The notes under the pieces: model-generated | Database searches by the model: none | Seen by the model: the letters and a program-made list of their open reading frames with translations, nothing else | What the model was told of the DNA's origin: nothing | Assembly (NCBI RefSeq): GCF_000807855.2 | Contig: NZ_JRYR02000001.1 | Location: 2,166,368-2,230,367 of the forward strand | Source of the DNA: Flammeovirga pacifica | GTDB taxonomy: Bacteria > Bacteroidota > Bacteroidia > Cytophagales > Flammeovirgaceae | DNA length: 64,000 nucleotides | Direction of reading: 5' to 3' | Position numbers and translations under genes: made by a program | Part shown: positions 26,463 through 36,082 of the stretch, piece by piece | How positions within the stretch are numbered: the stretch's first letter is position 1 | Layout of the letters: every line of letters begins with the position of its first letter

Positions 26463-28304
26463 ATGGTCACTACCCAACAAGACAGTAGATTGTTGAAATT
26501 TGCTAACGAGGCAATTAATCTAACAAATGTTGAAAATGAAAACGCCAATATGCCCGAAGGTGTTTTTACAGCTAAACTCACCCGTATGTCGGGAGAAATT
26601 TCTAAAGAATATACAAAAGCATACCTTCTTCCTGAAAAACATTTAAAGATGCATGAAGAAGGTTGGATTTACATTCACGATTTCAGCTCTTATGCTGTAG
26701 GGATGCAGAACTGTATGTTTATTGATATTGGAGATATTCTTAGTAAATCGATTCATACAACCAACGGGACAATGCGCCCACCTAGAAGTATTCGTTCCGC
26801 ACTTCAGGTAGCCGCAGTAGTTTTACAATGTCAGAGTAATGCTCAATTTGGTGGTATTGCAATTAACGCCTTCGATTTCCATATGGCTAAATTCATTAAA
26901 ATGAGTTTTTATAAGCACATGGAAACGGCCATTAAATTCAATGTCCCTGATCCTGATACCTTTGCTTGGAACCAAACAAAAGATGAGACAAAACAAGCTT
27001 GTGAGGCCTTTCTTCATAACCTTAATCATTTAGAATCTAGAGCAGGAAATCAACTTCCTTTTGTATCTATTAATTACGGATGCGATACTTCTAAAGAAGG
27101 ACGTTTATTTATTGAGAGCTTGATAGAAGCTACTCTCGATGGTATTGGTGAACAAAAAACGACTCCTATTTTCCCTATTCAAATCTGGCAATACAGAAAA
27201 GAAGAAGGAAAAATTGTCAACGAAGATCTTTTTAAACTAGCCAACGAATGCTCTATTAAAAGAGTGTATCCAAATTATGTCAATACCCACGAGGAAGTAT
27301 ATGATATTTTAGACGAAAACGGTAAAATTGTTCCCGATTTAATCCCTGCCACTATGGGCTGCCGTACTCGTTTAGGTAAAAATCTTCATGGATATAATGG
27401 GAAATCTGGTAGAGGAAACCTTTCTCCTGTAACCATGAATCTTCCTAAGTATGCAATGGAATCCAATTCATGGGAAGAATTTACTGTTCTAGTGAAAGAG
27501 ATGGCATTTACTGGCATCGATATGATGGAAGCCCGTTTACGTTGGCAAAGAAAACAATTGATGGGTGCCGCTCCATTTATGTACAAAAATAAAATATGGA
27601 AACACGACCAACCTTACAATGAAAAAGCTAAAATTGGTGATATTCTTTACAGCGGCACACTTGCTTTAGGCTTTATTGGTATTGCTGAAGCTTTAATGAT
27701 ATTGGAAGGAAAGCATCATGGAGAATGTGAAAAATCTCAGCAAAAGGCTTTAGATCTTATCAAAGACCTTCATCATTTCTGTTCTAAAGAAAGTGATAGA
27801 AGACGACTCAATATTTCACTTTATGCAACTCCTGCAGAAAGTTTGTGTCATACATTTGCCAAGAAAAATCAAGATCAATACGGCAGAGTTCCTGGAGTAT
27901 TTGATAAAGAATTCATTACTAATTCTTTCCATGTTCCTGTATGGCACGATATCAATTATGTGGATAAAATAGCCTTAGAAGCTCCTTATCATAAGTATTG
28001 TTCGGGTGGCTCTATCACTTATGTTGAATTAAGGTCGGAAATATCAAAAACACCTCATTTATACAAGAACCTCATCGAAGGTGCAATGGAACAAGGGGTA
28101 TATTATTTTGCTACGAATATCCAAAGAGATCGTTGTTTAAACTGTGATCACGAAGGTTTATTCGATGACCTCAAGTGTAATAAATGTGAGTCGAAAGATA
28201 TTATTACTCTTAGAAGAGTCACTGGATATATTACGGGGGCTTATCACAAAGTCTTCAATAATGGTAAAAAAGACGAAGTAAGAAACCGAGTAAAACATTA
28301 TTAA
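26463..28304 (+). CDS. nrdD: NrdD: anaerobic (class III) ribonucleoside-triphosphate reductase
   Basis: A 613-residue glycyl-radical enzyme that reduces ribonucleotides to deoxyribonucleotides without oxygen or B12. Active-site cysteines: C84 in MQNCMFID and C300 in MGCRTRLG. Near the C-terminus a zinc site CLNC...CNKC precedes the glycyl radical at G588 in RRVTGY; the residue before it is Thr where E. coli has Cys. It starts near the catalytic domain: the roughly 100-residue N-terminal ATP-cone of E. coli NrdD (712 residues) is missing, so allosteric control must differ. The radical-SAM activase NrdG is not adjacent and not in the window. Expression is probably gated by the cobalamin riboswitch upstream, implying a B12-dependent NrdJ elsewhere (inference). 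A strong terminator follows. Confidence 0.93.
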   Translation: MVTTQQDSRLLKFANEAINLTNVENENANMPEGVFTAKLTRMSGEISKEYTKAYLLPEKHLKMHEEGWIYIHDFSSYAVGMQNCMFIDIGDILSKSIHTTNGTMRPPRSIRSALQVAAVVLQCQSNAQFGGIAINAFDFHMAKFIKMSFYKHMETAIKFNVPDPDTFAWNQTKDETKQACEAFLHNLNHLESRAGNQLPFVSINYGCDTSKEGRLFIESLIEATLDGIGEQKTTPIFPIQIWQYRKEEGKIVNEDLFKLANECSIKRVYPNYVNTHEEVYDILDENGKIVPDLIPATMGCRTRLGKNLHGYNGKSGRGNLSPVTMNLPKYAMESNSWEEFTVLVKEMAFTGIDMMEARLRWQRKQLMGAAPFMYKNKIWKHDQPYNEKAKIGDILYSGTLALGFIGIAEALMILEGKHHGECEKSQQKALDLIKDLHHFCSKESDRRRLNISLYATPAESLCHTFAKKNQDQYGRVPGVFDKEFITNSFHVPVWHDINYVDKIALEAPYHKYCSGGSITYVELRSEISKTPHLYKNLIEGAMEQGVYYFATNIQRDRCLNCDHEGLFDDLKCNKCESKDIITLRRVTGYITGAYHKVFNNGKKDEVRNRVKHY

Positions 28305-28316
28305 TCTGAGTTTCAC

Positions 28317-28364
28317 AAAAAAATTGCCTCAACACAAAAAGTTTAGTGTTGAGGCAATTTTTTT
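28317..28364. terminator. Bidirectional terminator between nrdD and the SGNH gene
   Basis: Arms of 19 bases (ATTGCCTCAACAC core) pair perfectly around a 10-base loop; A-tract on the left and T-tract on the right serve both strands. Confidence 0.9.
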
Positions 28365-28426
28365 ACATCAATAAAAAAATCTTTTCAAAGTCCACCTTAA
28401 ATGAAATAGACTATTGATCATAATTA

Positions 28427-29041
28427 TTATGGATGTACTTCTTCTTCTAAGGCCTCTCTCCAAATAGAATACCCTTCAGGTCTCATATGTAACATATCCT
28501 CTTCAAACAGATCTGGTCTACTCTTTCCATTTTTATCTAACATAAGTTGATAAATGTCGATGTAAGTCACAGATTCGTTCTTTTTTATTTCATCAAAAAC
28601 CAATTGATTCGATTTCTCAATTTCTTGTTGGATACCATCCTTACTTGGACTAGGTTTTATAGACACATAAACTATTGGGAGAGTCAAACCATATTTTGCT
28701 CTAATTTGTTGATATAAGCTTTTATAATAATAAAGGATATCTTCCGCCTTTTTACCTCCACCTAAATCATTATCTCCGGCATAAATAAATATCTTTTTAG
28801 GTGAAGCTATTTCATTAAAAAGGTCCTTAAAATAATAAGCACAAGCTTCTAATGTCGATCCACCAAAACCCATATTTAAGATATTTGGCTGTTTAAGATC
28901 TTCCCTTACTGAAGTCCACAACCTGAAAGAAGAACTCCCATAAAATACATAAGGCTGTTCTATTGAAGGTTGATTTTTTATGTTGTTGGTTAGTTCTGGT
29001 AACCCTTCTTCTTTGTAAAATTGAATTTCTTCTAACGTCAT
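28427..29041 (-). CDS. SGNH/GDSL-family hydrolase
   Basis: A 204-residue SGNH-fold esterase/lipase-type protein. All four blocks are present: block I FYGSSSFRLW with the nucleophile serine, block II GFGGSTLE, block III AGDNDLG, and block V DMLHMRPEGY with the Asp/His pair. No signal peptide, so cytoplasmic. It begins 4 bases after the cNMP-acyltransferase gene and is likely co-transcribed with it. A hydrolase beside a lipid acyltransferase suggests acyl-ester turnover, but the substrate is unknown. Confidence 0.88.
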   Translation of the reverse strand: MTLEEIQFYKEEGLPELTNNIKNQPSIEQPYVFYGSSSFRLWTSVREDLKQPNILNMGFGGSTLEACAYYFKDLFNEIASPKKIFIYAGDNDLGGGKKAEDILYYYKSLYQQIRAKYGLTLPIVYVSIKPSPSKDGIQQEIEKSNQLVFDEIKKNESVTYIDIYQLMLDKNGKSRPDLFEEDMLHMRPEGYSIWREALEEEVHP

Positions 29042-29045
29042 TCTA

Positions 29046-31013
29046 TTAATTTTCTGCTAAGGCAATAGCCTCTTGTACATAAGATCTATATTGTTTTGAG
29101 TAGCGTGTTAAAAATGCTCTCAATTCGTCTTTAAATGGTTTATTTTTATCCAATACCTCTGATAAACGAAACGGTTTTTTCACTACTACTCCTAACTGAG
29201 TTTTACTTATTCGTTTATCAAAAAACGCAATAGCAACAGGTACTATCAAAGGATCTATATTGGAATGATTGGCGATCAAAAAAGCACCTGGTTTAAAATC
29301 TACAGGAGATTGCTGGGTTTCTCTACTTGTACCTTCCGGGCTTAATATGAGGTTAGTCCCTTCTTTTAATTTATTCCCTGCTTCTTCAAAAAATGCATTT
29401 CTCAACATTCTCTTTTCTTCAGGTGATTGATTTTTAGTATCCGAATCCTGTGTAAAAACACCCAAATGCCCCAATTTGTTATAATAATCCTGATGTCCAT
29501 ACTCCGGACCTTTACCTATTCTTACCACTCTCAATCCCGAATCTTTGTAATATTTATACAATAACATCGAGATAAAATGAGAATCTAAAGTGATCTGAAA
29601 ATTATTAGGTAAGGTATAATAAGGATGATTTAATAAGTGATTATAAATAAAAATATTCCCTGCATCTTTAGGGATATTTTCCAAGCCATTTATTTTGATA
29701 TCCACATAAGAAACGGCTCTTTCAAAAAGTTGTGCACACTCATTTCTTAGTTCTCTTGAAGATTTGTTCTCACCCGCTTTTATCACGTGATGTGTCATTT
29801 GTTTTAACCCTTCCATAAATAAATACTCACGTCGTAACGGCATGGTTATTTTTCTAAATAGATGGGCTAAATTCTTTTCTGTCGCATCACCTTTTTCAGA
29901 TAACAAATCTATTAAATCAAAAGCTTCCCCTTGGGTTACTTTTTCTGATAAAAAAACAGGGATTTTATATAAATCAGAACAAACACTTATCTGCGCACCA
30001 GCTTGTTCTATCATGGTTTGTATGGTAAGAAATTCTCTATCAAAAGTCTGAGTAATTACTTGTGCTCTTATTGCTTTCAAAGCACTACCCAGTAACCACA
30101 AAAGACGGTACATAAACATCATTCCTAAATGAGGAAACTCTTCATACAATACCAATAAATCTATTCTATTAAGTTCTACTACCTCAATGGGTTCTAAAAC
30201 TACTAGTTCCATGGCATTAGGTACAGCATCAAAACTTGCAGCACTCCAAAGTATTACCTGTCCTGTTTCTTGTAAAATATCAGAAGTAAAGATTTTCTTA
30301 TCATTTGTGATAAAATTCAAAGCCACTTTTCCAGACTTTAATATCATAAACTTGTCTGCCTTCTGATCTTTAGACAACAGAATTGTTCCTGCTTCATATT
30401 TATTCGTCACACTTATTTTTGACAACTTCGCTAAATGCCAATCAGCAAAAGGGTTAAAAAAAGAACTTTGACGTAAAAACTCTAAATAAGATTGCTGAGG
30501 TCCCTTATCCTGAAAAGAAGTGTAACTATTTTTATGTTGGAAATCGTTGGCACTTACCGCTACTGCTCCTCGCATCCATGCTTCACGTGCATTGCTTAGT
30601 AAATTAGTACTCAATAATAAACTCGAAGACAAAACATGTAGTCCTATTTTAGGAAATTCATTAAAAAGCTGTCTTAGCTCTTTATTTTTCCATGCGATCA
30701 CTTTTGTTTTACCTACAGCTATTCCTGTAGTAGCATACCGATAAGGTTCTCTAAAGCCGGACCATCCAATTGGCGTCCATTTATCCTTACTTTTCCCAAC
30801 TTCTAAAGCTCCTCTTTGGTCGCCTACATTTAACTGATAAGCAACAGTACCTTCGAGCAATAAAAAATATTTATCAGAAGTGGAAAACTGTTCCGTAATC
30901 ACATCTCCGTCATGAAAGTTGATTACTTCTGCAAGTGCAGATAATTTTTCAAGTTCATCGATTTGAAGTCGATCAGCAAATGGCAAGCCTTGTAACACAG
31001 ATGTCAATATCAT
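29046..31013 (-). CDS. Fusion of two cyclic-nucleotide-binding-type domains with a PlsC-type acyltransferase
   Basis: A 655-residue protein. Two cNMP-binding-like domains come first, at about 15-130 (INFHDGDVITEQF, YFLLLEGTVAY) and 180-300 (YEAGTILLSKDQ, KFMILKSGKVAL). A helical linker leads to a lysophosphatidate-acyltransferase-like domain at about 440-640 with IYNHLLNHP in place of the usual HxxxxD motif and LSPEGTSRE matching the FPEGT motif. The presumed role is acylation of a lysophospholipid or related lipid under control of a bound nucleotide or other ligand (inference). The canonical NHxxxxD aspartate is not obvious, so catalysis needs checking. Operon with the SGNH hydrolase. The 298 bases upstream (31014-31311) contain no gene I can support. 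Confidence 0.8.
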   Translation of the reverse strand: MILTSVLQGLPFADRLQIDELEKLSALAEVINFHDGDVITEQFSTSDKYFLLLEGTVAYQLNVGDQRGALEVGKSKDKWTPIGWSGFREPYRYATTGIAVGKTKVIAWKNKELRQLFNEFPKIGLHVLSSSLLLSTNLLSNAREAWMRGAVAVSANDFQHKNSYTSFQDKGPQQSYLEFLRQSSFFNPFADWHLAKLSKISVTNKYEAGTILLSKDQKADKFMILKSGKVALNFITNDKKIFTSDILQETGQVILWSAASFDAVPNAMELVVLEPIEVVELNRIDLLVLYEEFPHLGMMFMYRLLWLLGSALKAIRAQVITQTFDREFLTIQTMIEQAGAQISVCSDLYKIPVFLSEKVTQGEAFDLIDLLSEKGDATEKNLAHLFRKITMPLRREYLFMEGLKQMTHHVIKAGENKSSRELRNECAQLFERAVSYVDIKINGLENIPKDAGNIFIYNHLLNHPYYTLPNNFQITLDSHFISMLLYKYYKDSGLRVVRIGKGPEYGHQDYYNKLGHLGVFTQDSDTKNQSPEEKRMLRNAFFEEAGNKLKEGTNLILSPEGTSRETQQSPVDFKPGAFLIANHSNIDPLIVPVAIAFFDKRISKTQLGVVVKKPFRLSEVLDKNKPFKDELRAFLTRYSKQYRSYVQEAIALAEN

Positions 31014-31311
31014 GAGAATAGTCTTTAGTTATGTTAGTTTTTTTGATGTTTCCTTCAATAAAGAGTTATTAAATCCACCTTTATTCTATATCTATTGTAG
31101 AAGGTGAGTGAATTAATAGCTTAAGATATTGACTTGAAATCATATAAACAAAAGGACTATTTACACTTAAGCAGTGGTCAGATCAAAATTGGAAGTGTTG
31201 GGGTTTCTATTTTAGTTTACTTTGTATGACAATATCATCGCATAAATATGCTTTTAAACCTTAGTTTAACTAAAAAATACCCTCCAATTTATTTCTCATC
31301 TGGATCACTCC

Positions 31312-34300
31312 TTATTCATCAAATTCTAGTATTAATTGATCTATAATTTGTCGAACAATATCCTCCTTCTTTTGCGCTTTAATCTCCCAATCCCCTATTA
31401 CTTCATCTCCACTAATTAAACGATAGTTTAATTTAATTCCATTTTTGGTGGATTTATACCTCCCTTTAATCTTATATACAGTATCTCCTTCAGAGTTCTT
31501 TTGATAAGAAAATGGATACTTCTCTTCATTCAAAAAGATATCATTTCTTATCGCATCTTCTAATTCAAGTTCATCTACCCACGTTTTCTCTTCTTCGAAG
31601 TTAATCTGTGATATCCTATTCTGCTGAAGAGACAGGCTTATTTTTTCTCTATCTTCATTTTTCAATTCTCCTATATAAAAGCTACCTGCACCTCTTGGCA
31701 TTCGGTACTCTGGCTGTTGCTCTCCATGCATATCATCTGCAAGCTCCGGAACTCTATCTATTGCATAAGAAAATAGGTCTTGCACATCTACAAACTTCCC
31801 TTCATTAAGTGCTCCAAATTTAAGGTAATCTAATAACGAATAAGTCAGAAGGCCGTGTTTTAAAATAGAAGATTCATAGCTTACTTTATCAGCTGATGCA
31901 CCTGAGAGCATGAACATTCCGGTTCTGGATCTCACTTTTTCTAAAGCTCTCTTCTTCAAACCTTCTTCATTATCATCTCTTGAAACTATTGCATTTGTAG
32001 AAAACGATCCTGCATGACAGGCATCAATCACAAATACTTGTTTACTAATGGGTATTTCTTTTATCCATCGCATTAACTCTGATCCATTGACAGAGTAATT
32101 ATTTCTAATATGATGATCTTTGATGTCTGAATTGACCATATCCTTAGTCAGAAAATAAAAATCCTCCTGGTTATTTTCATGTATTCCCACAGTGCCATGC
32201 CCTGCTAAGAAGACAAATAAAACATCTGAAGCATTGGCTTTTTGTGCCACATTTTTAAATGCCTGACGGATGTTTTCTTTGGTTGGTTGATTATTTTCTT
32301 CATCAGATGAAATTAACTGAACATCTGTATTCGATATTCCAAATAAATTTTCAGAGCCATCTTCCATCACTTCTGCCACTGCCTTAGCATCTTTTGATGC
32401 ATACTTTAAATCTAATAAACGCCCTCTATAATCTGATACTCCAACAACAATAGCATATAAAGTAGGCTCTGTCACTAAATCCACTTCTTTGCCTTTGTAA
32501 GTTAATTTCAAACCTCTTCCTGATAACGTATTTTCACTATTGGTCGTAATCAATGTTATCTCATTATTTTCCCCATTCATGAATTTATTATCAAAAGAAG
32601 ACAATGGAATTTTATAATAAACTTTTCCATTTTTCTCCACTTGTTCGGAGGCCTTTCTGATATCATGAATTGCTTCTTTATTATTGACAAATAGGCTTAC
32701 AGTACCAATCCCTCCTCCTCTATCATTTAAGTGAATCCATAAGTAATCCTTTTTTTGTTCTATCTCTGCATGAGGAAATAATTTTAAACTACTTAATGAT
32801 GGTACTATTCTTAAAGGTTGTCTTTCTAATAATACTTCTGCTAAACCCGGCTCCCAATACATATCCTTCAGTTGATCAAAATCTATGGTTTCATTACCGT
32901 AGACATAATATATATTGTTCATATTTAAATCACTTACATCAAATAAGCCCGATTGATGCTTCAACACCCAGTCTCCTTTATCTGTAATAATGAGATTACC
33001 CATCGCTTCTGTTTCATCGGTTGACATCAAGTCAATACTCATGTCTTTTCTTACCACAAAAAAGACATTTTGCTTATCGAAGGTCAGTACACTTTGCATT
33101 GGCACCGAAGAGTTATCGTAGCTTTTGATAACATCCTCTAAATAATCATTCATTACATCAATTTCTCCTGACATTTTTGCTATCAGCCAATGATCTGACT
33201 TGTCCATATATACAACAGTCTTAACAGGAGCATCAGTTGCTACTTTTTTAATTAGTTGAAACGATTTGGTATCATAAAGAAATAAATGATGCTTGCCTCC
33301 AACAAGTAACAGTTCATCTGTTTCTGAAAAGGATAAATCACTGATTTGTATATCAGAAATAATATCAGAGAAAATGACTTTTTGACTTTTAAAATCATAT
33401 ACTTTAATAGATCTATCACTACTTATTGATGCGATATATCGGCCACTACTAGACACTTCGACTTTTAAAACTCCTCTTTGGTGGTCATATAACTTTTTAA
33501 GAGAATGTGATACATTATTATATAAGACCACTTCCCCATTATTTCCACCTAAACAATTTTGATTGGTCAGAGGAATGTTATGCATATGAGTAACTACATA
33601 ATCTAATTTGGTTTTAGCGAGTTCCTTCCCTTTTTTATCCCACACTTTTAAAAGACTATCTCCCCCGGCTGTAGTATGAGTTTGTTGAATAGGATTGTAG
33701 GACATCGCATTGATACTTCCTGAATGTGCCTGCCAAACAATAGAAGTAGTATTGACTTTTGGCCGCCATATTTGAATTTTACCATTCGAGAGACCTATAG
33801 AAACTTCCGAAGAATTCTGATTAAGTAATGAACTTGTAGGATAGCCGTCTTGAGGTTTCCATTTGACCTCACTATAAGATTTTCTGTTTTTCTTTAATGT
33901 CCATACTGAAAAGCTCCCGTCTTTATGGGTAAAGGCTGCATATTTTCTATTTTGAGTAAATTTCATCAAAAGAAAATCATCTCTTACTCCTAAGGACTCT
34001 TCATCTATTACACCTTTATTTACTTCATAAAAATAAATGGAATCACTTTGAGTTTTAACCATTAAAATATCATGATCATGCGCATAAACTAAATCTAGAA
34101 TCGGTTGGTTATTAGGTGATTTTAAAGTAGAAATTATCTTATCATTATTTACATCCCATACTTTTATGGTTTTATCCCAAGAACCCGATATGATAAGAGA
34201 ATCTTTGGGAATAAAATCAATCACAGAAATCCAGTCATCATGTAATTTCTTTTCTACTAATGGGCGGTCATATCCTCTCCAAACACCGACTTTACCCTCC

Positions 34301-34845
34301 ATGTACCCTGCTCCTAACCATTTTATAGTATGGTTATAATTAATACTTGAGAAGTTTCCGAAATTTACTTTTACCTCTAAACCATCAGGTGTTGTTTTTA
34401 TATTTTGCCAATCAAACCTGTAAATCATACCTCCGTTATTGATAAACAACAGATATCCTTGCACAAAACTCATCTTTACGATATCATAATCTAAAGAATC
34501 ATAAGCATAGAGTAACTCCCTATTTTCGAGGTTCCATATTTTTACAGATCTGTCTTTTCCTGCAGTCGCTAAATATTTATTGTCTTCTGAAAAGCATAAT
34601 GTTGACACGCCATACTCGTGTGGAAATATAGTATCCAACAACCTTTTTTCTTTTGTGTTCCAAAGTTTTAAAGCACCATCTTCTCCAACGGTAGCCAAGA
34701 GTATAGCATTATTGGATAAAGCCATATCCACTACATCTCCCACATGACCTTGCGATAACGTTAAGTGTATCTGTTGAGCACTAGCACTTTGAATAAAAAA
34801 ATAAAGGCTTAGTGTAATATATATATGAATGAATTTTTTAAACAT
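31312..34845 (-). CDS. Exported WD40-repeat protein with a caspase-like (peptidase C14) domain
   Basis: About 1177 residues from MFKKFIHIYI, which starts a signal peptide ending SASAQ; an ATG 7 codons upstream is possible. WD40 repeats fill about 30-600 (ALKLWNTK, SVKIWNLE, TIKVWDVN, IQIWRPK, LKVWDKK, IKVYDFKS). A caspase-like domain follows at about 795-1060: YAIVVGVSDY, the catalytic histidine H883 in LAGHGTV and cysteine C943 in IDACHAGS. The C-terminal 110 residues are charged and unassigned. Bacterial caspases prefer basic P1 residues as orthocaspases or metacaspases; targets here are unknown. The signal peptide puts it outside the cytoplasm, arguing against a standard intracellular defence role. 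Single gene, divergent from a membrane-protein pair. Confidence 0.88.
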   Translation of the reverse strand: MFKKFIHIYITLSLYFFIQSASAQQIHLTLSQGHVGDVVDMALSNNAILLATVGEDGALKLWNTKEKRLLDTIFPHEYGVSTLCFSEDNKYLATAGKDRSVKIWNLENRELLYAYDSLDYDIVKMSFVQGYLLFINNGGMIYRFDWQNIKTTPDGLEVKVNFGNFSSINYNHTIKWLGAGYMEGKVGVWRGYDRPLVEKKLHDDWISVIDFIPKDSLIISGSWDKTIKVWDVNNDKIISTLKSPNNQPILDLVYAHDHDILMVKTQSDSIYFYEVNKGVIDEESLGVRDDFLLMKFTQNRKYAAFTHKDGSFSVWTLKKNRKSYSEVKWKPQDGYPTSSLLNQNSSEVSIGLSNGKIQIWRPKVNTTSIVWQAHSGSINAMSYNPIQQTHTTAGGDSLLKVWDKKGKELAKTKLDYVVTHMHNIPLTNQNCLGGNNGEVVLYNNVSHSLKKLYDHQRGVLKVEVSSSGRYIASISSDRSIKVYDFKSQKVIFSDIISDIQISDLSFSETDELLLVGGKHHLFLYDTKSFQLIKKVATDAPVKTVVYMDKSDHWLIAKMSGEIDVMNDYLEDVIKSYDNSSVPMQSVLTFDKQNVFFVVRKDMSIDLMSTDETEAMGNLIITDKGDWVLKHQSGLFDVSDLNMNNIYYVYGNETIDFDQLKDMYWEPGLAEVLLERQPLRIVPSLSSLKLFPHAEIEQKKDYLWIHLNDRGGGIGTVSLFVNNKEAIHDIRKASEQVEKNGKVYYKIPLSSFDNKFMNGENNEITLITTNSENTLSGRGLKLTYKGKEVDLVTEPTLYAIVVGVSDYRGRLLDLKYASKDAKAVAEVMEDGSENLFGISNTDVQLISSDEENNQPTKENIRQAFKNVAQKANASDVLFVFLAGHGTVGIHENNQEDFYFLTKDMVNSDIKDHHIRNNYSVNGSELMRWIKEIPISKQVFVIDACHAGSFSTNAIVSRDDNEEGLKKRALEKVRSRTGMFMLSGASADKVSYESSILKHGLLTYSLLDYLKFGALNEGKFVDVQDLFSYAIDRVPELADDMHGEQQPEYRMPRGAGSFYIGELKNEDREKISLSLQQNRISQINFEEEKTWVDELELEDAIRNDIFLNEEKYPFSYQKNSEGDTVYKIKGRYKSTKNGIKLNYRLISGDEVIGDWEIKAQKKEDIVRQIIDQLILEFDE

Positions 34846-35017
34846 TGATTGATCAATTCGCTTCACATCAAATTTGATGTTCTAATAGAAAGATGAAAAA
34901 TTATTGAGTAGATTAAAGTTACATCATTATTTAATTTATTCTTTCATTTATACAAATGAAAAAAGTATCAAATTGGAGATAAAAAAAGAAATACAATAAT
35001 AGTTGATTGAATAAGGG

Positions 35018-35045
35018 TTGAAATCAGTCATAAATTTTATATTTG
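35018..35045 (+). promoter_or_regulatory. Promoter of the 35156 operon
   Basis: GTTG at about 35017-35020 and an exact -7 box TATATTTG at 35038-35045 are 17 bases apart. A leader of about 105 bases follows. The remainder of 34846-35155 shows no gene. Confidence 0.5.
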
Positions 35046-35155
35046 TACTAACTTATCAAGTTAATAAAAGAATCCATTTTTGTGATTACCCCTAATAAAT
35101 AACCCACGTTATCTATTCTAACACGGTAATTCGTTCAGCAAAGGAAATTGAAAAT

Positions 35156-35566
35156 ATGTCTAAGAGGAAATCTATAAGAAATAGAATTTTTACAGAAGAA
35201 GAACAAGCATTACAAAAAGAACGGTTTGATAAAATCATTCAGTCTTTTGTGAAACTGATTGAGACGTATGCTAAATTATTTAGTATTGAGTTAAAAACGG
35301 GTTTATCAGGGATGCTTGCTATTTTGGCCATCTTCGTGGTATTACTTACTTTTTTAACCTTAGCATTTTGTTTCTTTTCTCTAGCCTTTGCTCTTTTTGT
35401 CAATTATCTCTTCTCCTGGCCCCCTTTTGCTGGATTTACGATAGTCGGTGTATTCTGTTTAGTGATTTTCGGTGTCATTGTAATAAATACTAGTAAAATC
35501 CGTCGACAGTTTTTGATCTTGATTGATCAAGCCATTGACCGTATCAACGAAGAAAATCAAGTGTAA
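35156..35566 (+). CDS. Small membrane protein, phage-holin-like / YqjE-like family
   Basis: A 136-residue protein with a charged N-terminus (KRKSIRNRIF), an amphipathic segment (FVKLIETYAKLFSIELKTG) and two membrane helices at about 52-82 and 88-112. This layout fits the putative actinobacterial holin-X / YqjE superfamily seen widely in Bacteroidota beside YtxH- or YqjD-like proteins; these are not necessarily phage genes. The next gene, also a membrane protein, starts 3 bases after its stop. A function in envelope stress or membrane structure is a guess from family context. Confidence 0.65.
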   Translation: MSKRKSIRNRIFTEEEQALQKERFDKIIQSFVKLIETYAKLFSIELKTGLSGMLAILAIFVVLLTFLTLAFCFFSLAFALFVNYLFSWPPFAGFTIVGVFCLVIFGVIVINTSKIRRQFLILIDQAIDRINEENQV

Positions 35567-35568
35567 TT

Positions 35569-36015
35569 ATGAGTGAAACTAAAGATAAAAAAACAAAAGT
35601 TTCTGCTAATGAAGTGAGAGAACGCTTAAAAGCAGAAAAAATTCAATTAAAAGAGGAAACAAAAAAATATAAAGAAGACCTAATCAACGTCGCTGCAGAC
35701 ACCGTCAATGATGCTCGTGGTGATGTGAAAAAGGTCATGATTTATGGTGCCGCTTTGGTGGCTGCTTACAGTTTAACCCAATGGGGTTTTAAGGTTCACA
35801 ATAAAAGGAGCCAAAAAAAGTTTTTGAAAAAACTCTCCAAAGAAAATAAAAACACGGGCGGTCTTCCATTAAATGAAAGCAAAAATTCTGTGATTCCTTC
35901 TTTTGGTAAAATGCTAAGAGATGAGGCCGCAACCTTCCTAATTGGAGTGGCAAAGGAAGAACTTATGAATTATTTAGAAACTAGAAAGGATTCTAGAGCG
36001 AAAAAAAGACGTTGA
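35569..36015 (+). CDS. Membrane-anchored coiled-coil protein, YtxH/YqjD-like
   Basis: A 148-residue protein with a long charged N-terminal helix (about 15-50, KAEKIQLKEETKKYKED), one membrane segment near 57-75 (MIYGAALVAAYSLTQWGF) and a basic C-terminus. No enzyme motif. It is directly downstream of the holin-like protein (3-base gap), a common pairing in this phylum. I recognise the layout, not a function. Confidence 0.6.
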   Translation: MSETKDKKTKVSANEVRERLKAEKIQLKEETKKYKEDLINVAADTVNDARGDVKKVMIYGAALVAAYSLTQWGFKVHNKRSQKKFLKKLSKENKNTGGLPLNESKNSVIPSFGKMLRDEAATFLIGVAKEELMNYLETRKDSRAKKRR

Positions 36016-36082
36016 TTTACAGCTAATTAAGTTATCTTAAGTATGCATGCATAATATAATAGCCGTGTTTATGCCTATATAA

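Noticed and set aside
26333-26581. Minus-strand frame of 82 codons over the riboswitch end and nrdD start
   Set aside because: It overlaps the riboswitch and nrdD; no coding character.
31312-36015. A defence island around the caspase and holin-like genes
   Set aside because: The caspase protein is exported, the holin-like protein belongs to a common housekeeping membrane family, and no nuclease, NTPase or other defence partner is near.
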